From Arthrobacter gandavensis (lineage in GTDB: Bacteria > Actinomycetota > Actinomycetes > Actinomycetales > Micrococcaceae), in contig NZ_JADKYW010000003.1 of assembly GCF_015355785.1 (NCBI RefSeq), positions 370,231 through 434,230 of the forward strand: 64,000 bases of DNA. The letters run 5' to 3'. Both the position numbers and the translations under genes were made by a program. Position 1 is the first letter of the stretch, and each line of letters starts with the position of its first letter. This document shows, in pieces, positions 29,803 to 38,170 of this stretch. Below the pieces are notes generated by a model, which saw only the letters and a list, made by a program, of their open reading frames with translations, had not been told where the DNA came from and did no database searches.

Positions 29803-30585
29803 ATGCCAGAGTTTGAATCTGTTTCCTTTCCCGGCGTCAACGGCACCACCCTGGCCGGTACGCTGGACATTCCCGACGGCGATGCGCTCGGCTGGGCGGT
29901 GTTTTGCCACGGCTTTGCCCTCGGCAAGAACAGCGCTGCGGCCTCACGCATCTCCAAGGCGCTGGCAGAGCAGGGCATCGGTGTGCTCCGCTACGACGCC
30001 GCCGGGCTGGGCCGTTCCACGGGTTCCTGGGAGGATGGTTCGTTCACCACGAAGGTTGCGGACCTTCACAACGCAATGGGGTTCCTGCGCTCCACGGGAC
30101 GTCCGCCCAGCCTGCTGATCGGCCACTCGCTCGGCGGAGCGGCCGCCCTGGCGGCGGCGGCGAACGAGGAATCGCTGGCGGCTCTGGTGACCATAGGCGC
30201 CCCGTTCAGGCCTTCACACGTAGCGCATCTGTTCGCTGACGAGCTGGGAACTATCGCCGCGCAGGGGGAGGCCGACGTCGAGCTTGGCGGACGCACGCTG
30301 ACGATCCGGCAGGATCTGGTCGAGGACCTGCACCGCCACGATCTCAGGGAATGCATCGAATCGCTGGAGCTGCCGCTGCTGATCATGCACTCCCCCACCG
30401 ATGAGACCGTGGGAATCGAGAATGCGTCCGAAATCTTCAGCGCGGCGCGGCATCCGCGCAGCTTCGTCTCCCTTGAGGGCTCCGGCCATCTGATGCCTGA
30501 CAAGGCGCAGACCACGCGGGCTGCCGCCATCATCGCCGCGTGGGCCGGGATCTACCTGGAGCAGGTGAGGGAGAAGGGACTCTAG
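29803..30585 (+). CDS. Alpha/beta hydrolase
   Basis: Serine hydrolase of the alpha/beta fold, 260 residues, substrate unknown. The nucleophile elbow GHSLGGAAAL is near residues 107-116. An acidic residue follows in MHSPTDETVG and a His in LEGSGHLMPDK, giving a complete triad. The cap region is small, as in BAAT/acyl-peptide-type esterases and YitV-like hydrolases. The start ATG 29803 has GGAGG just upstream. Its stop overlaps the convergent 2H-phosphoesterase stop by 4 nt. Confidence 0.85.
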   Translation: MPEFESVSFPGVNGTTLAGTLDIPDGDALGWAVFCHGFALGKNSAAASRISKALAEQGIGVLRYDAAGLGRSTGSWEDGSFTTKVADLHNAMGFLRSTGRPPSLLIGHSLGGAAALAAAANEESLAALVTIGAPFRPSHVAHLFADELGTIAAQGEADVELGGRTLTIRQDLVEDLHRHDLRECIESLELPLLIMHSPTDETVGIENASEIFSAARHPRSFVSLEGSGHLMPDKAQTTRAAAIIAAWAGIYLEQVREKGL

Positions 30586-31175
30586 GCTCTGTTCTGGCCT
30601 CTCAGCGGCATTTCCTCACGCAGGACCCATAGCCCGTGGGGGTCGTGCTCGAAGACGCCAATCCGGTCCACGGTGAAGCTCGCGCTGTAATCCCTCAGGG
30701 TCTGGGCGGCGTTGTCCATGCTGGCCTCGGAAACATCGTGGGCCACGGTGACATGCGGGTGGTACGGGTACGTGTTTTCATGGTCCAGCGGCCCGGACTG
30801 CAGCTCTCTGTGGAGCTGGGAGCACTCAGAGAAGCCGTCTTCCACCTGGACGTAGACCACGGGCGTTACCGGGCGGAAGGAGGCCGTGCCGCGCAGGGTT
30901 ACCGTGAAGGGCGCCTGGGCGTTGGTTACTGCGCGCACATGTTCAAGGGCCGAATCCCAGTCCGGTGCCGGCGTTGTGGTTACCAGGGTGATGTGGGCCG
31001 GGATCACCGAGGCCATCGGGTCCCCGAAAGAGGCCCGTGCGCGCCGCAGTTCGGTAGCCATGGGCTCGGGCACCGGGATCACGATCCCCACCCAGCACGG
31101 GCTTTCGGGCATCCGGCCTCTACCGCCGCGTGCTGCGCCGGGTGAGGTCTGGACGGTCGAGTTCGTGTAGCCCAT
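30582..31175 (-). CDS. 2'-5' RNA ligase/2H phosphoesterase family protein
   Basis: The two hallmark HxT/S motifs are present: HITLVTT near residue 60 and HPHVTVAHD near 140, which supply the catalytic His pair of the 2H superfamily (cyclic phosphodiesterase or RNA 2'-5' ligase-like). 197 residues. The annotated start lies 7 nt after the trpS stop; an internal ATG (MPESPCWVGI) preceded by GTAGAGG may be the true start and would remove ~21 low-complexity residues. The substrate is not deducible. Confidence 0.82.
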   Translation of the reverse strand: MGYTNSTVQTSPGAARGGRGRMPESPCWVGIVIPVPEPMATELRRARASFGDPMASVIPAHITLVTTTPAPDWDSALEHVRAVTNAQAPFTVTLRGTASFRPVTPVVYVQVEDGFSECSQLHRELQSGPLDHENTYPYHPHVTVAHDVSEASMDNAAQTLRDYSASFTVDRIGVFEHDPHGLWVLREEMPLRGQNRA

Positions 31176-31181
31176 GAGTGC

Positions 31182-32222
31182 TTATCGGGCGGTTGAACCC
31201 AGTGGGAGGAAACCGATCTTCTCGTACACATCGGCTAGTGTAGCCGACGCCGTTTCCCTGGCTTTCATCGCGCCCTTGGCCAGCAGCCGGTCCAGTTCGG
31301 CGGGATCGTCAAGCAGCCCCAGGGCCCGCTCCCGAATGGGGCGGATGTGTTCGGTCGCTGCTTCTGCCAGGTCCACCTTCAGGTGTCCGTACATCTTTCC
31401 TTCATACTCCTTGACCAGGGTCTCGATGCTCCGGCCGGTGATCAGCGAGTAGATGGAGAGCAGGTTGGAAATCCCCGGCTTGGCTTCCCGGTCGAACCTG
31501 ATCTCCGTGCCGTCGTCCGTCACTGCAGACTTGATCCGCTTGGCAATGACCTTGTCCGGGTCCAGCAAATTGATCAGGCCGGCCTGCGACTCGGCGGACT
31601 TGGACATCTTGGCCGCCGGATTCTGCAGGTCATAGATCTTTGCCGAGTCCTTCTGGATGAAGGCTTCCGGAACCGTGAAGGTCTCGCCGTAACGGGTGTT
31701 GAACCGCTTGGCGAGGTCCCGGCTGAGCTCTACGTGCTGGCGCTGGTCCTCGCCGACGGGCACGCCGTGGGGCTGGTACAGCAGGATGTCCGCGACCTGC
31801 AGGATGGGGTAGGTGAACAGCCCAACACTGGCGGCATCCGCCCCGAATCGCTGCTGCTTGTCCTTGAACTGGGTCATCCGGGATGCTTCACCGAAACCGG
31901 TCAGGCAGTTCAGCACCCATGCCAGCTGCGCATGTTCGGGAACCTGTGACTGGACGAACAGGGTGGCGTTTTCAACATCCACCCCGCCGGCGATGTACTG
32001 CGCGGCAGTCACGCGGGTGCGCTGCCGCAGGTCCGCCGGGTCCTGCGGCACGGTGATTGCGTGCAGGTCCGGGATGAAGAAGTAGGCGTCGTACTGCTCC
32101 TGCAGGCGCACCCAGTTCACCAGGGCACCCAGGTAGTTGCCCAGGTGCAGGGAGTCCGCGGAGGGCTGCATTCCGGAGAGGATGCGCTGGCGGGCGGGGG
32201 GCTGCGACTGCGGATGCGTCAT
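31182..32222 (-). CDS. trpS: Tryptophanyl-tRNA synthetase
   Basis: Class Ic aminoacyl-tRNA synthetase that charges tRNA-Trp. The HIGH-type motif appears as [15 protein letters not shown] near residues 20-34 and the KMSKS loop as KMSKSAESQ near 200. The first block [14 protein letters not shown] is diagnostic. 346 residues, normal. Upstream on the same strand is exodeoxyribonuclease III, 12 nt away. Confidence 0.96.
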   Translation of the reverse strand: MTHPQSQPPARQRILSGMQPSADSLHLGNYLGALVNWVRLQEQYDAYFFIPDLHAITVPQDPADLRQRTRVTAAQYIAGGVDVENATLFVQSQVPEHAQLAWVLNCLTGFGEASRMTQFKDKQQRFGADAASVGLFTYPILQVADILLYQPHGVPVGEDQRQHVELSRDLAKRFNTRYGETFTVPEAFIQKDSAKIYDLQNPAAKMSKSAESQAGLINLLDPDKVIAKRIKSAVTDDGTEIRFDREAKPGISNLLSIYSLITGRSIETLVKEYEGKMYGHLKVDLAEAATEHIRPIRERALGLLDDPAELDRLLAKGAMKARETASATLADVYEKIGFLPLGSTAR

Positions 32223-32234
32223 GTTTTTCGGGCC

Positions 32235-33089
32235 TCAGAACTTATAGTCGACAACCACGGGTGCGTGGTCGGAGAATCGGGCGTCGTAGGTAGCTGCACG
32301 GTCGACGACGGCGCTGACGGCGCGGTCGGCGAGGGCGCAAGTGGCCATGTGGTAATCGATGCGCCAGCCGGCGTCGTTATCGAAGGCCTGGCCGCGCCAG
32401 GACCACCAGGTGTACGGACCGGGTACATCCCCGGCCAGCTTGCGGGCAACGTCCACGTAGCCGATCTCGTCACCGAAGAAGCGGTCGAAGTAGGCGCGTT
32501 CTTCGGGCAGGAATCCTGCCCGCTTCACGTTGCCCTTCCAGTTCTTGATGTCCAGGGTGGTGTGGCCTACGTTCAGGTCACCCACGATCAGCGCGTAATC
32601 ACTGGTGGCAGCCAGCACCGGCAGGCGGTCCGCCATGACGTCCAGGAACCGGTATTTGTCATCCTGCTTGGGGGTGCCGGCTTCACCGGAGTGCACATAG
32701 GCGCTGACCACGGTGAGCAGCTTTTCTTCTCCGTCCACGGGGATCTTGAAGTCTGCTTCCACCCAGCGGCCGGAGAGGGCGAAGTAGTCCTCGCCGATGT
32801 GTTCACGCACAGCCACCGGCTCGGCCCGGGAGACGATCGCCACGCCGGCACGGCCCTTGGCTTCCGCTTCGGCATGCAGGATGTGCCAGCCGCTGCCCAG
32901 GAGTTCACGGACAACTGCGTCCGGAGCGCGCACCTCCTGGAGGCAGAGGATGTCGACGCCGCGCTCGGCGAGCCAGTCTGCCATGCCGCGCTTGTATGCA
33001 GCCCGGATTCCGTTCACATTGACGGTTGCTATCCTCAGCGCAGACGATCCGCTTTCAGGGCTGGAGTCCACTGTCGATTCCATGCTCAC
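32235..33089 (-). CDS. xth: Exodeoxyribonuclease III
   Basis: AP endonuclease / 3'-5' exonuclease of base-excision repair (EEP fold). Visible catalytic blocks are ATVNVNGIRAA, LCLQEVRAPD with the metal-binding Glu, GDLNVGHTTLDIKN with Asp/Asn, and the C-terminal SDHAPVVVDY. 284 residues; the first ~20 residues are a Ser-rich extension. The GTG at 33089 lies 7 nt after a TAAGGT -10 box with no Shine-Dalgarno, suggesting a leaderless start. It probably forms an operon with trpS. Confidence 0.93.
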   Translation of the reverse strand: MSMESTVDSSPESGSSALRIATVNVNGIRAAYKRGMADWLAERGVDILCLQEVRAPDAVVRELLGSGWHILHAEAEAKGRAGVAIVSRAEPVAVREHIGEDYFALSGRWVEADFKIPVDGEEKLLTVVSAYVHSGEAGTPKQDDKYRFLDVMADRLPVLAATSDYALIVGDLNVGHTTLDIKNWKGNVKRAGFLPEERAYFDRFFGDEIGYVDVARKLAGDVPGPYTWWSWRGQAFDNDAGWRIDYHMATCALADRAVSAVVDRAATYDARFSDHAPVVVDYKF

Positions 33090-33168
33090 GCCAAATACCT
33101 TACCCTCCGTAGCTTTTGTTTCCGGCGGTGCCGCCGGGCGCGCAACGATGCGCCGTCCTGCCGGCTGC

Positions 33169-33681
33169 CTAGTCGACTACGGTGCCCTCGACCGGCCCGC
33201 CGTCGTCCTTCTTCATCATTCCGCGGGCATTGTGCGCCGTAATTTCGATCGTTTCGATGGCCCGGGCAACCTGGTCTGCGTCGGTGCCGAGGTTGTCGCG
33301 GATCACCTTTGACTGGACCTGGATGATCTTGAAGCTGTGGTCGAGCTTCTGGTCGCGGATAAGGGTCGCCTCGTCCATGACCTCAACAGAAGGTGCCGCG
33401 CCGGAGGCCCGGTTCAGGGATTCCTGGGCCTCCGCGATTTTCGCGCCGGCCTTGCGGGCGGCCCCGCGGATACTGAAGACAACGAAGGCGAACAGCAGCA
33501 GCCAGCCCAGGGAGATGATCACCACCAGCCAGCCAACGACGTCGTTCTCATTGGCGGCGAAGAGCACGGCAACAATGAACACGAAGACCATGACGGCGGT
33601 ACCGATCGTGGCCATCTGGCGGCTGATACCCCTGCCGGGATTGCTTGCTGACGGCGTCTTGCCGTTACGGATGGACTGCAT
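33169..33681 (-). CDS. Two-helix membrane protein of unknown function
   Basis: 170 residues. A short polar N-terminus is followed by two hydrophobic helices (IGTAVMVFVFIVAVLFAA and VGWLVVIISLGWLLLFAFVVF). A basic patch and a ~100-residue, probably helical, cytoplasmic tail rich in Ala, Glu, Asp and Lys follow. No known domain recognised. It is upstream of xth on the same strand with an 80-nt gap. It may be a small scaffold or stress membrane protein, but nothing supports a specific role. Confidence 0.75.
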   Translation of the reverse strand: MQSIRNGKTPSASNPGRGISRQMATIGTAVMVFVFIVAVLFAANENDVVGWLVVIISLGWLLLFAFVVFSIRGAARKAGAKIAEAQESLNRASGAAPSVEVMDEATLIRDQKLDHSFKIIQVQSKVIRDNLGTDADQVARAIETIEITAHNARGMMKKDDGGPVEGTVVD

Positions 33682-33892
33682 GTTCCCATTCTCTCAAATT
33701 TTCCGGGAGGCTCCCTCCGGCTTACCCCCTCGGCGAAACGAGAAGACAGTTACGGCTCTTTTGAGGCGCCATACGAGCTTTTTCTGCCATCTCGATGCCT
33801 GGTTGGGAACGGGGTTGGGAACGGGAGCAGGATCAGCGCAGCGTCCAGGGACGGAGTTGCCGGTGGATGGCTCCGGCTGGGAGTCTGGGCGC

Positions 33893-34411
33893 ATGGAAAT
33901 CGAACTGCTGCAGGGAGACATCACCACGCGCGACGTCGATGCGGTGGTGAATGCCGCGAACTCCTCACTGCTGGGCGGCGGCGGAGTGGACGGCGCCATT
34001 CACCGGGCAGCCGGCGGGCTGCTGCTGCAGGCATGCCGCGCCCTGCGGCAGAGCGGCTACCCAGACGGATTGCCGGTGGGCGAGGCAGTTGCCACCGAAG
34101 CGTTCAATCTTCCGGCACGCTGGGTGATCCACACGGTGGGCCCCAATGCGGTGGCCGGGCAGACTGATCCCGAGCTGCTGCGCCGCGCCTTCGCCAACAG
34201 CCTGGCAGTGGCGGAGGATTTGGGAGCCGCTACGGTGGCCTTCCCCGCCATCAGCGCCGGCGTCTTTGGCTGGCAGGCGGACGACGTCGCGCGCACCGCG
34301 GTGCGGGCGGTCCGGGGCCATCCGGGCACCGCCGTCGAGCGGGTGGAGTTCGTGCTCTTCAGCGAGCGTCTGCTGTCCGCCTTCCAAGCGGCACTGGAGG
34401 AGCACCGCTGA
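33893..34411 (+). CDS. Macrodomain protein (ADP-ribose deacylase type)
   Basis: Binds ADP-ribose and probably hydrolyses O-acetyl-ADP-ribose or ADP-ribosyl esters, as in the MacroD/YmdB group. Family blocks: GDITTRDVDAVVNAANSSLLGGGGVDGAIHRAAG, with the catalytic-type NAAN and GGGGVDGAI loop, and the later FPAISAGVFGWQ loop. 172 residues, standalone. I place the start at ATG 33893; the open frame upstream is long but non-conserved. The 212-nt spacer 33682-33892 before it shows no clear gene. Confidence 0.9.
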   Translation: MEIELLQGDITTRDVDAVVNAANSSLLGGGGVDGAIHRAAGGLLLQACRALRQSGYPDGLPVGEAVATEAFNLPARWVIHTVGPNAVAGQTDPELLRRAFANSLAVAEDLGAATVAFPAISAGVFGWQADDVARTAVRAVRGHPGTAVERVEFVLFSERLLSAFQAALEEHR

Positions 34412-34417
34412 GAATGC

Positions 34418-35302
34418 TCAGCCGAAGGGGTTCCAGGAGGCACCGGGAAACAGTCCGGCCAGCCCCGCACGGAGCATGAGGAATCCGACGATGCCGACGA
34501 CCCAGAGAACGGCTTCTCCCGAGACCTTGGAGAGCCAGCCGCGCAGCCGCTCCAGCGGGCCGTCCAGGTGCCTGCCTAGGACGCACCGCAAGAGCACCAG
34601 CAGCAAGGCGGGCAGCAGCATGACCAGGCAGTAGAGCGCGAGCATTCCGGCCGACACGCTCCACCCAACCCCAGCCGAAGTCAGGACCCCGACGGCGGCG
34701 AGGTAGGGCAGCATGGTGGGAAGCTCAAGCACACCGGCCAGGAGGGCAAGACCAAGGAGTCCGCCCCGGCTGTCCAGGGCTTTGCCAATGCGGCGCTGCC
34801 AGCGGTGCTCGGTGGCCTGGGACCGCTGCAGGACAGCCGCCGCCCTGCCGTTACCCGACGCACCGCCGCCGGCGCCCCCGGCGTCCCCCGCCCCGGTGTC
34901 CCCAGCCCCGGCAGCCGCTGCGGGCTCCGCGCCGGACCGTCCCGCTCCGGCCTCTCCCCCGCCGGACTGTCCCTTGAACGAGGTGTCCTTGAAGGACCAG
35001 ATGAGCATGCCGGCTCCGGCAGCAATCATCAGGACCTGGACCGCAGGGAGTTCGAGGAACGATCCCACCCCTCCGCCCAGGACCCTGCCTATTCCGGCTG
35101 CACCCGAGAGCAGCAGCAGTCCAACCAGGAAGTAGAACACGCCGACGGCCCCAAGGTAGGCTGCCACCTTTCCCGTGGTCCTTCCGGCGTCACGCCGCAT
35201 GAGCAGCCAGACGGGAATCACCAGGGTGCCAATGCTCGTGCTGTCGATCAGGGCCAGAACGCCCAGCTGCACAAAAGTCTCCAGAGTCATGACCACCAGC
35301 AT
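34418..35302 (-). CDS. Sap/GAP family membrane protein
   Basis: Polytopic protein of the GAP/Sap (sulfolipid-addressing) family, LysE-like fold, found in actinobacteria near lipid or efflux functions. Six or seven hydrophobic helices begin at LETFVQLGVLALIDSTSIGTLVIPVWLL. Between helices 3 and 4 lies a ~55-residue Gly/Ala-rich low-complexity loop (residues ~105-160). I use ATG 35302; the frame opens at 35443 without a ribosome site and would overlap the divergent kinase gene. Substrate unknown. Confidence 0.8.
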   Translation of the reverse strand: MLVVMTLETFVQLGVLALIDSTSIGTLVIPVWLLMRRDAGRTTGKVAAYLGAVGVFYFLVGLLLLSGAAGIGRVLGGGVGSFLELPAVQVLMIAAGAGMLIWSFKDTSFKGQSGGGEAGAGRSGAEPAAAAGAGDTGAGDAGGAGGGASGNGRAAAVLQRSQATEHRWQRRIGKALDSRGGLLGLALLAGVLELPTMLPYLAAVGVLTSAGVGWSVSAGMLALYCLVMLLPALLLVLLRCVLGRHLDGPLERLRGWLSKVSGEAVLWVVGIVGFLMLRAGLAGLFPGASWNPFG

Positions 35303-35415
35303 CCCGCCGTTCCGGCACACACGAATCCGGCCTTGGGAGTACCGGGCATCGTCCTTTGGTGCCATGCCTGCGAAACCGGCTTGGCCGGAGGCAATGACCG
35401 CGTCAGGATGGAAGC

Positions 35416-36666
35416 ATGAACTCGTCCTGGGACCAGGCACCACCGACCCGCCGGATCCGCCGTGAAGATGCGCTGCTGGCGCTGGGATACGCCGCCATGG
35501 CCTGGCTGCTGCACTCCCTGGACCTGACTGCCACCGGCAGTCCGTTGTTCCCCTCGTTGGAGCCGTGGTGGCCGGCGCTCACACTGGTGGGCTGCGGCGC
35601 CGTCGTGCTACGCCGCAGGAACACACGTGTCATGGTTGCTGTTTCTTTCACCACGGCCGTGCTCCTGGTGCTGGGCAACAGCACTGTTGGCCTGTTCCTC
35701 GCGTTCGAAGCAGTTTTCTCCCTGGTCCTTTTCGGCTCTGCGCGCGCGGCGCGCACCGCTGAAGTGAGCGTCCTGGTGCTTTGCGCAGCCTCCGGCCTTG
35801 CGGTGTGGTCCCTGACCGGAGACCTGCGCGACGGCGTCACCGTCGTCCTGCTCACCGGCATGGTGCTGGTGCTCCCCGCAGAGTGGGCTTCGAATCTGCG
35901 CAAGGCCGGCCAGCTCGCGGAGAGCGAGTCCGCGCGGGCAGCCGCGATCCGCGCCGCTGCTCGGGACCAGGAACGCCTGGCCGCGCGCGAACATGAACTT
36001 GCCCTGGCCTCCGAACGCCAGGACATGGCCAGGGAACTGCATGATGTCCTCTCTTCCAGGCTGTCCGCCATTGCCCTCCAATCCGGTGCTGCGCTGCGCA
36101 GTCCGCAGGGCAGCACCCTGCCGGCCGAGGTACTGGCCCATGTGCGCCACGAGTCGGTGAAAGGGCTTGAGGAACTGAATGGGATGATCCGTACCCTGAG
36201 CACCGGGGACCCCCGCCCCCTGACGGGCAGCATCCAGGACCTCGACGCGGTTGTCTCCGGGCACCGGGCAGCGGGAATGAGCATTGACTGGACGAATCGG
36301 GTCAGCGGTGGGCTTCCCTCTCCGGTGCAGGCTGCCGTCTACCGCATCGCCGTCGAAGCGCTGGTGAATGCGGCCCGGCACGCGGGCGGCGCACGCGTCA
36401 GCCTGCTGCTGGAAGACACGCCCTCAGGGCTGCGGCTGGTCGTGGAGGATGGCGGAGGCGGTCGGCTCACCGGACCAGCCTCGCCTGATGCAGGCACGGG
36501 TACCGGCATTCCCAGCATGCTGGCACGCGCCGAGCAGCTCGGCGGCAGGGCCTGGGCAGGGCCTGCCCCGGGCGGCAGGGGCTGGAAGGTGGAGGCCGAG
36601 CTGCCCGTCGGCCAGACGCCGCATCCGGACCAGGCAACAATCAGCGCAGGAGGAATCACGGCATGA
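35416..36666 (+). CDS. NarL-type sensor histidine kinase
   Basis: Membrane sensor of a two-component system, 416 residues. Five or six hydrophobic helices occupy residues ~18-158. A coiled-coil linker, the HisKA_3 block ERQDMARELHDVLSSRL with phospho-acceptor His209, and an HATPase_c domain (GMIRTLS, then EALVNAARHAGG with the N-box, DGGGG) follow. Its stop overlaps the response regulator start by 4 nt. It is divergent from the Sap/GAP membrane protein, a possible target. The signal is not determinable. Confidence 0.9.
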   Translation: MNSSWDQAPPTRRIRREDALLALGYAAMAWLLHSLDLTATGSPLFPSLEPWWPALTLVGCGAVVLRRRNTRVMVAVSFTTAVLLVLGNSTVGLFLAFEAVFSLVLFGSARAARTAEVSVLVLCAASGLAVWSLTGDLRDGVTVVLLTGMVLVLPAEWASNLRKAGQLAESESARAAAIRAAARDQERLAAREHELALASERQDMARELHDVLSSRLSAIALQSGAALRSPQGSTLPAEVLAHVRHESVKGLEELNGMIRTLSTGDPRPLTGSIQDLDAVVSGHRAAGMSIDWTNRVSGGLPSPVQAAVYRIAVEALVNAARHAGGARVSLLLEDTPSGLRLVVEDGGGGRLTGPASPDAGTGTGIPSMLARAEQLGGRAWAGPAPGGRGWKVEAELPVGQTPHPDQATISAGGITA

Positions 36667-37358
36667 GCGGGAACATTCGGGTTCTGCTCGCGGACGACCA
36701 TGCCGCCATTCGGCTGGGCATGCGCATGGTGCTGGAAACCGAGCCCGGGTTCGAGGTGGTGGGCGAGGCGGCCGACGGCGCCACGGCCGTCAGCATGGCG
36801 CGAGCGCTGCGCCCGGACGTCGTGCTGATGGACCTTCGCATGCCGGTGGTCGACGGAGTCCAGGCCACGGAGCAGGTTGCGGCGGCGGGTCTGGCGAAGG
36901 TCGTGGCGCTGACCACCTTCGACCATGACTCCTACCTCTTTGGTGTCCTCTCCGCAGGTGCTGCCGGTTTCCTGCTCAAGACTGCTGAACCGGCAGAGAT
37001 CACGACGGCGCTGCGCCGGGTCCACGACGGCGGCACCGTCATTGCCCCGGAGGTAGCCGGCCGGCTGGTGGATGCGTTCGTCTCCGGGCGTGCCAGTTCC
37101 GGGGCGGACGCGCCCGGAGCCCGGGTACAGTACCAGGACCAGACCCCGGAGCAGCCCGCTGCGCCGGAGACGGAACTGACGGCACGCGAGGAGGAAGTCC
37201 TGGACTGCCTCGCCGAGGGATTAAGCAACGTCCGGATCGCCCGCAGGCTGGGTATCTCGGAAACGACGGTCAAGACCCATGTGTCCCGGGTCCTGGCCAA
37301 GCTGGGGGTCGAATCCCGTCTTCAGGCAGCGCTGGCTGCCCGCGTCCGCACACCCTGA
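36663..37358 (+). CDS. NarL/LuxR-type response regulator
   Basis: Receiver domain (residues 1-120) with Asp10-Asp11, phospho-acceptor Asp57 in VVLMDLRMP, conserved Thr and Lys104-region (FLLKTAEP). A low-complexity linker and a C-terminal LuxR helix-turn-helix (LTAREEEVLDCLAEGLSNVRIARRLGIS, split in text) follow. Partner of the upstream kinase (ATGA overlap). Codon 187 (37221-37223) is TTA. The last 37 nt overlap the end of the convergent thymidylate-kinase-like gene. Confidence 0.92.
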   Translation: MSGNIRVLLADDHAAIRLGMRMVLETEPGFEVVGEAADGATAVSMARALRPDVVLMDLRMPVVDGVQATEQVAAAGLAKVVALTTFDHDSYLFGVLSAGAAGFLLKTAEPAEITTALRRVHDGGTVIAPEVAGRLVDAFVSGRASSGADAPGARVQYQDQTPEQPAAPETELTAREEEVLDCLAEGLSNVRIARRLGISETTVKTHVSRVLAKLGVESRLQAALAARVRTP

Positions 37359-37945
37359 GCCTGCCTGCCGGTCCCCGGACCGCACGATTCCAGGATTACC
37401 AGCATGTCCCGAACGAGCAGCGACGGGGGCCGCCGGGCGTCCAGTACAACGAAGGAGGGGTACTCCGGCAGTTCCCGGTAGGCCTCGGCGAAACCGGCGA
37501 GGTGTTCAAGGGTTTCAGAATCGGTATTGCGCCTGGCGATCCGCGTGTGGGCGGTCTCAGCCGGGAGTTCAAAGTGGAACACGACGTCCGGCAGGGGAAG
37601 GGCCGCCGCCAGACGGGGAAGGATGCGGCCCGGCGACAGTCCCCGCGTCCTGCGCAGTGCCATCTGGCAGTACAGATACCGGTCCATGACCACGGTCCCC
37701 GATCCGGTACGGTGCCGGAGCTGGGAGAGCAGAACGTTGAAGCACCGGACGGCTGTTTCGACCGCATCAAGCGCTGCGGCAGGCGGACGCACCCCGTACC
37801 TGTCACACCAGGAGGCAAAGGTGCGCCGTCCGGATCTGTTCGCCGTGAAAACCGCTCGGCGGCCTGTGGAGTTCAGGGCCTCTGTAAGGAGCCTTCCCGC
37901 TGTGCTTTTGCCGGCCCCGTCGATGCCGGTGAGAACAATGATCAT
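37322..37945 (-). CDS. Thymidylate-kinase-like P-loop protein
   Basis: Nucleoside monophosphate kinase fold. P-loop LTGIDGAGKSTAGRLL at the N-terminus, the DRY block VVMDRYLYCQMALRRTRG, and a LID-like Arg-rich region (AETAHTRIARRNTDSE). 207 residues, similar to dTMP kinase, but several Tmk substrate motifs are weak and a housekeeping tmk is usually elsewhere. It may be a divergent nucleotide or sugar kinase. It overlaps the small lipoprotein gene upstream by 4 nt, so it is the third gene of the terC unit. Confidence 0.78.
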   Translation of the reverse strand: MIIVLTGIDGAGKSTAGRLLTEALNSTGRRAVFTANRSGRRTFASWCDRYGVRPPAAALDAVETAVRCFNVLLSQLRHRTGSGTVVMDRYLYCQMALRRTRGLSPGRILPRLAAALPLPDVVFHFELPAETAHTRIARRNTDSETLEHLAGFAEAYRELPEYPSFVVLDARRPPSLLVRDMLVILESCGPGTGRQAQGVRTRAASAA

Positions 37946-38157
37946 TCCCTGCTCTCTTCATCCTCTCCCCCGCCGTCGCCGTCCTCTTCCCCGGTGACTT
38001 CCGGGGGATTCTCCGGGCTGCCGTCCTGGGGCTCTTCGCCTTCCTGCTGCTCGAATCCCGGAACCTGCGGGAGCTGCGGATCGTCGCATCCGGTGAGCAG
38101 CAGGGACCCGGTGAGGGCGAGTCCGATGCCGAAGAAGGCGGTGGTGCGGGTTCTCAT
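37942..38157 (-). CDS. Small acidic lipoprotein beside TerC
   Basis: 71 residues. The signal peptide ends with lipobox LLLTGC (Cys24). The mature part is only ~48 residues and strongly acidic: most of its last 40 residues are Glu, Asp, Gly or Pro, with no folded domain visible. The start ATG 38157 has AAAGGAG 7 nt upstream. It lies 13 nt after terC and overlaps the next gene by 4 nt, so it falls under the same Mn2+ riboswitch. A cation-buffering role on the outer face is a plausible inference only. Confidence 0.75.
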   Translation of the reverse strand: MRTRTTAFFGIGLALTGSLLLTGCDDPQLPQVPGFEQQEGEEPQDGSPENPPEVTGEEDGDGGGEDEESRE

Positions 38158-38170
38158 GGGAATTCTCCTT

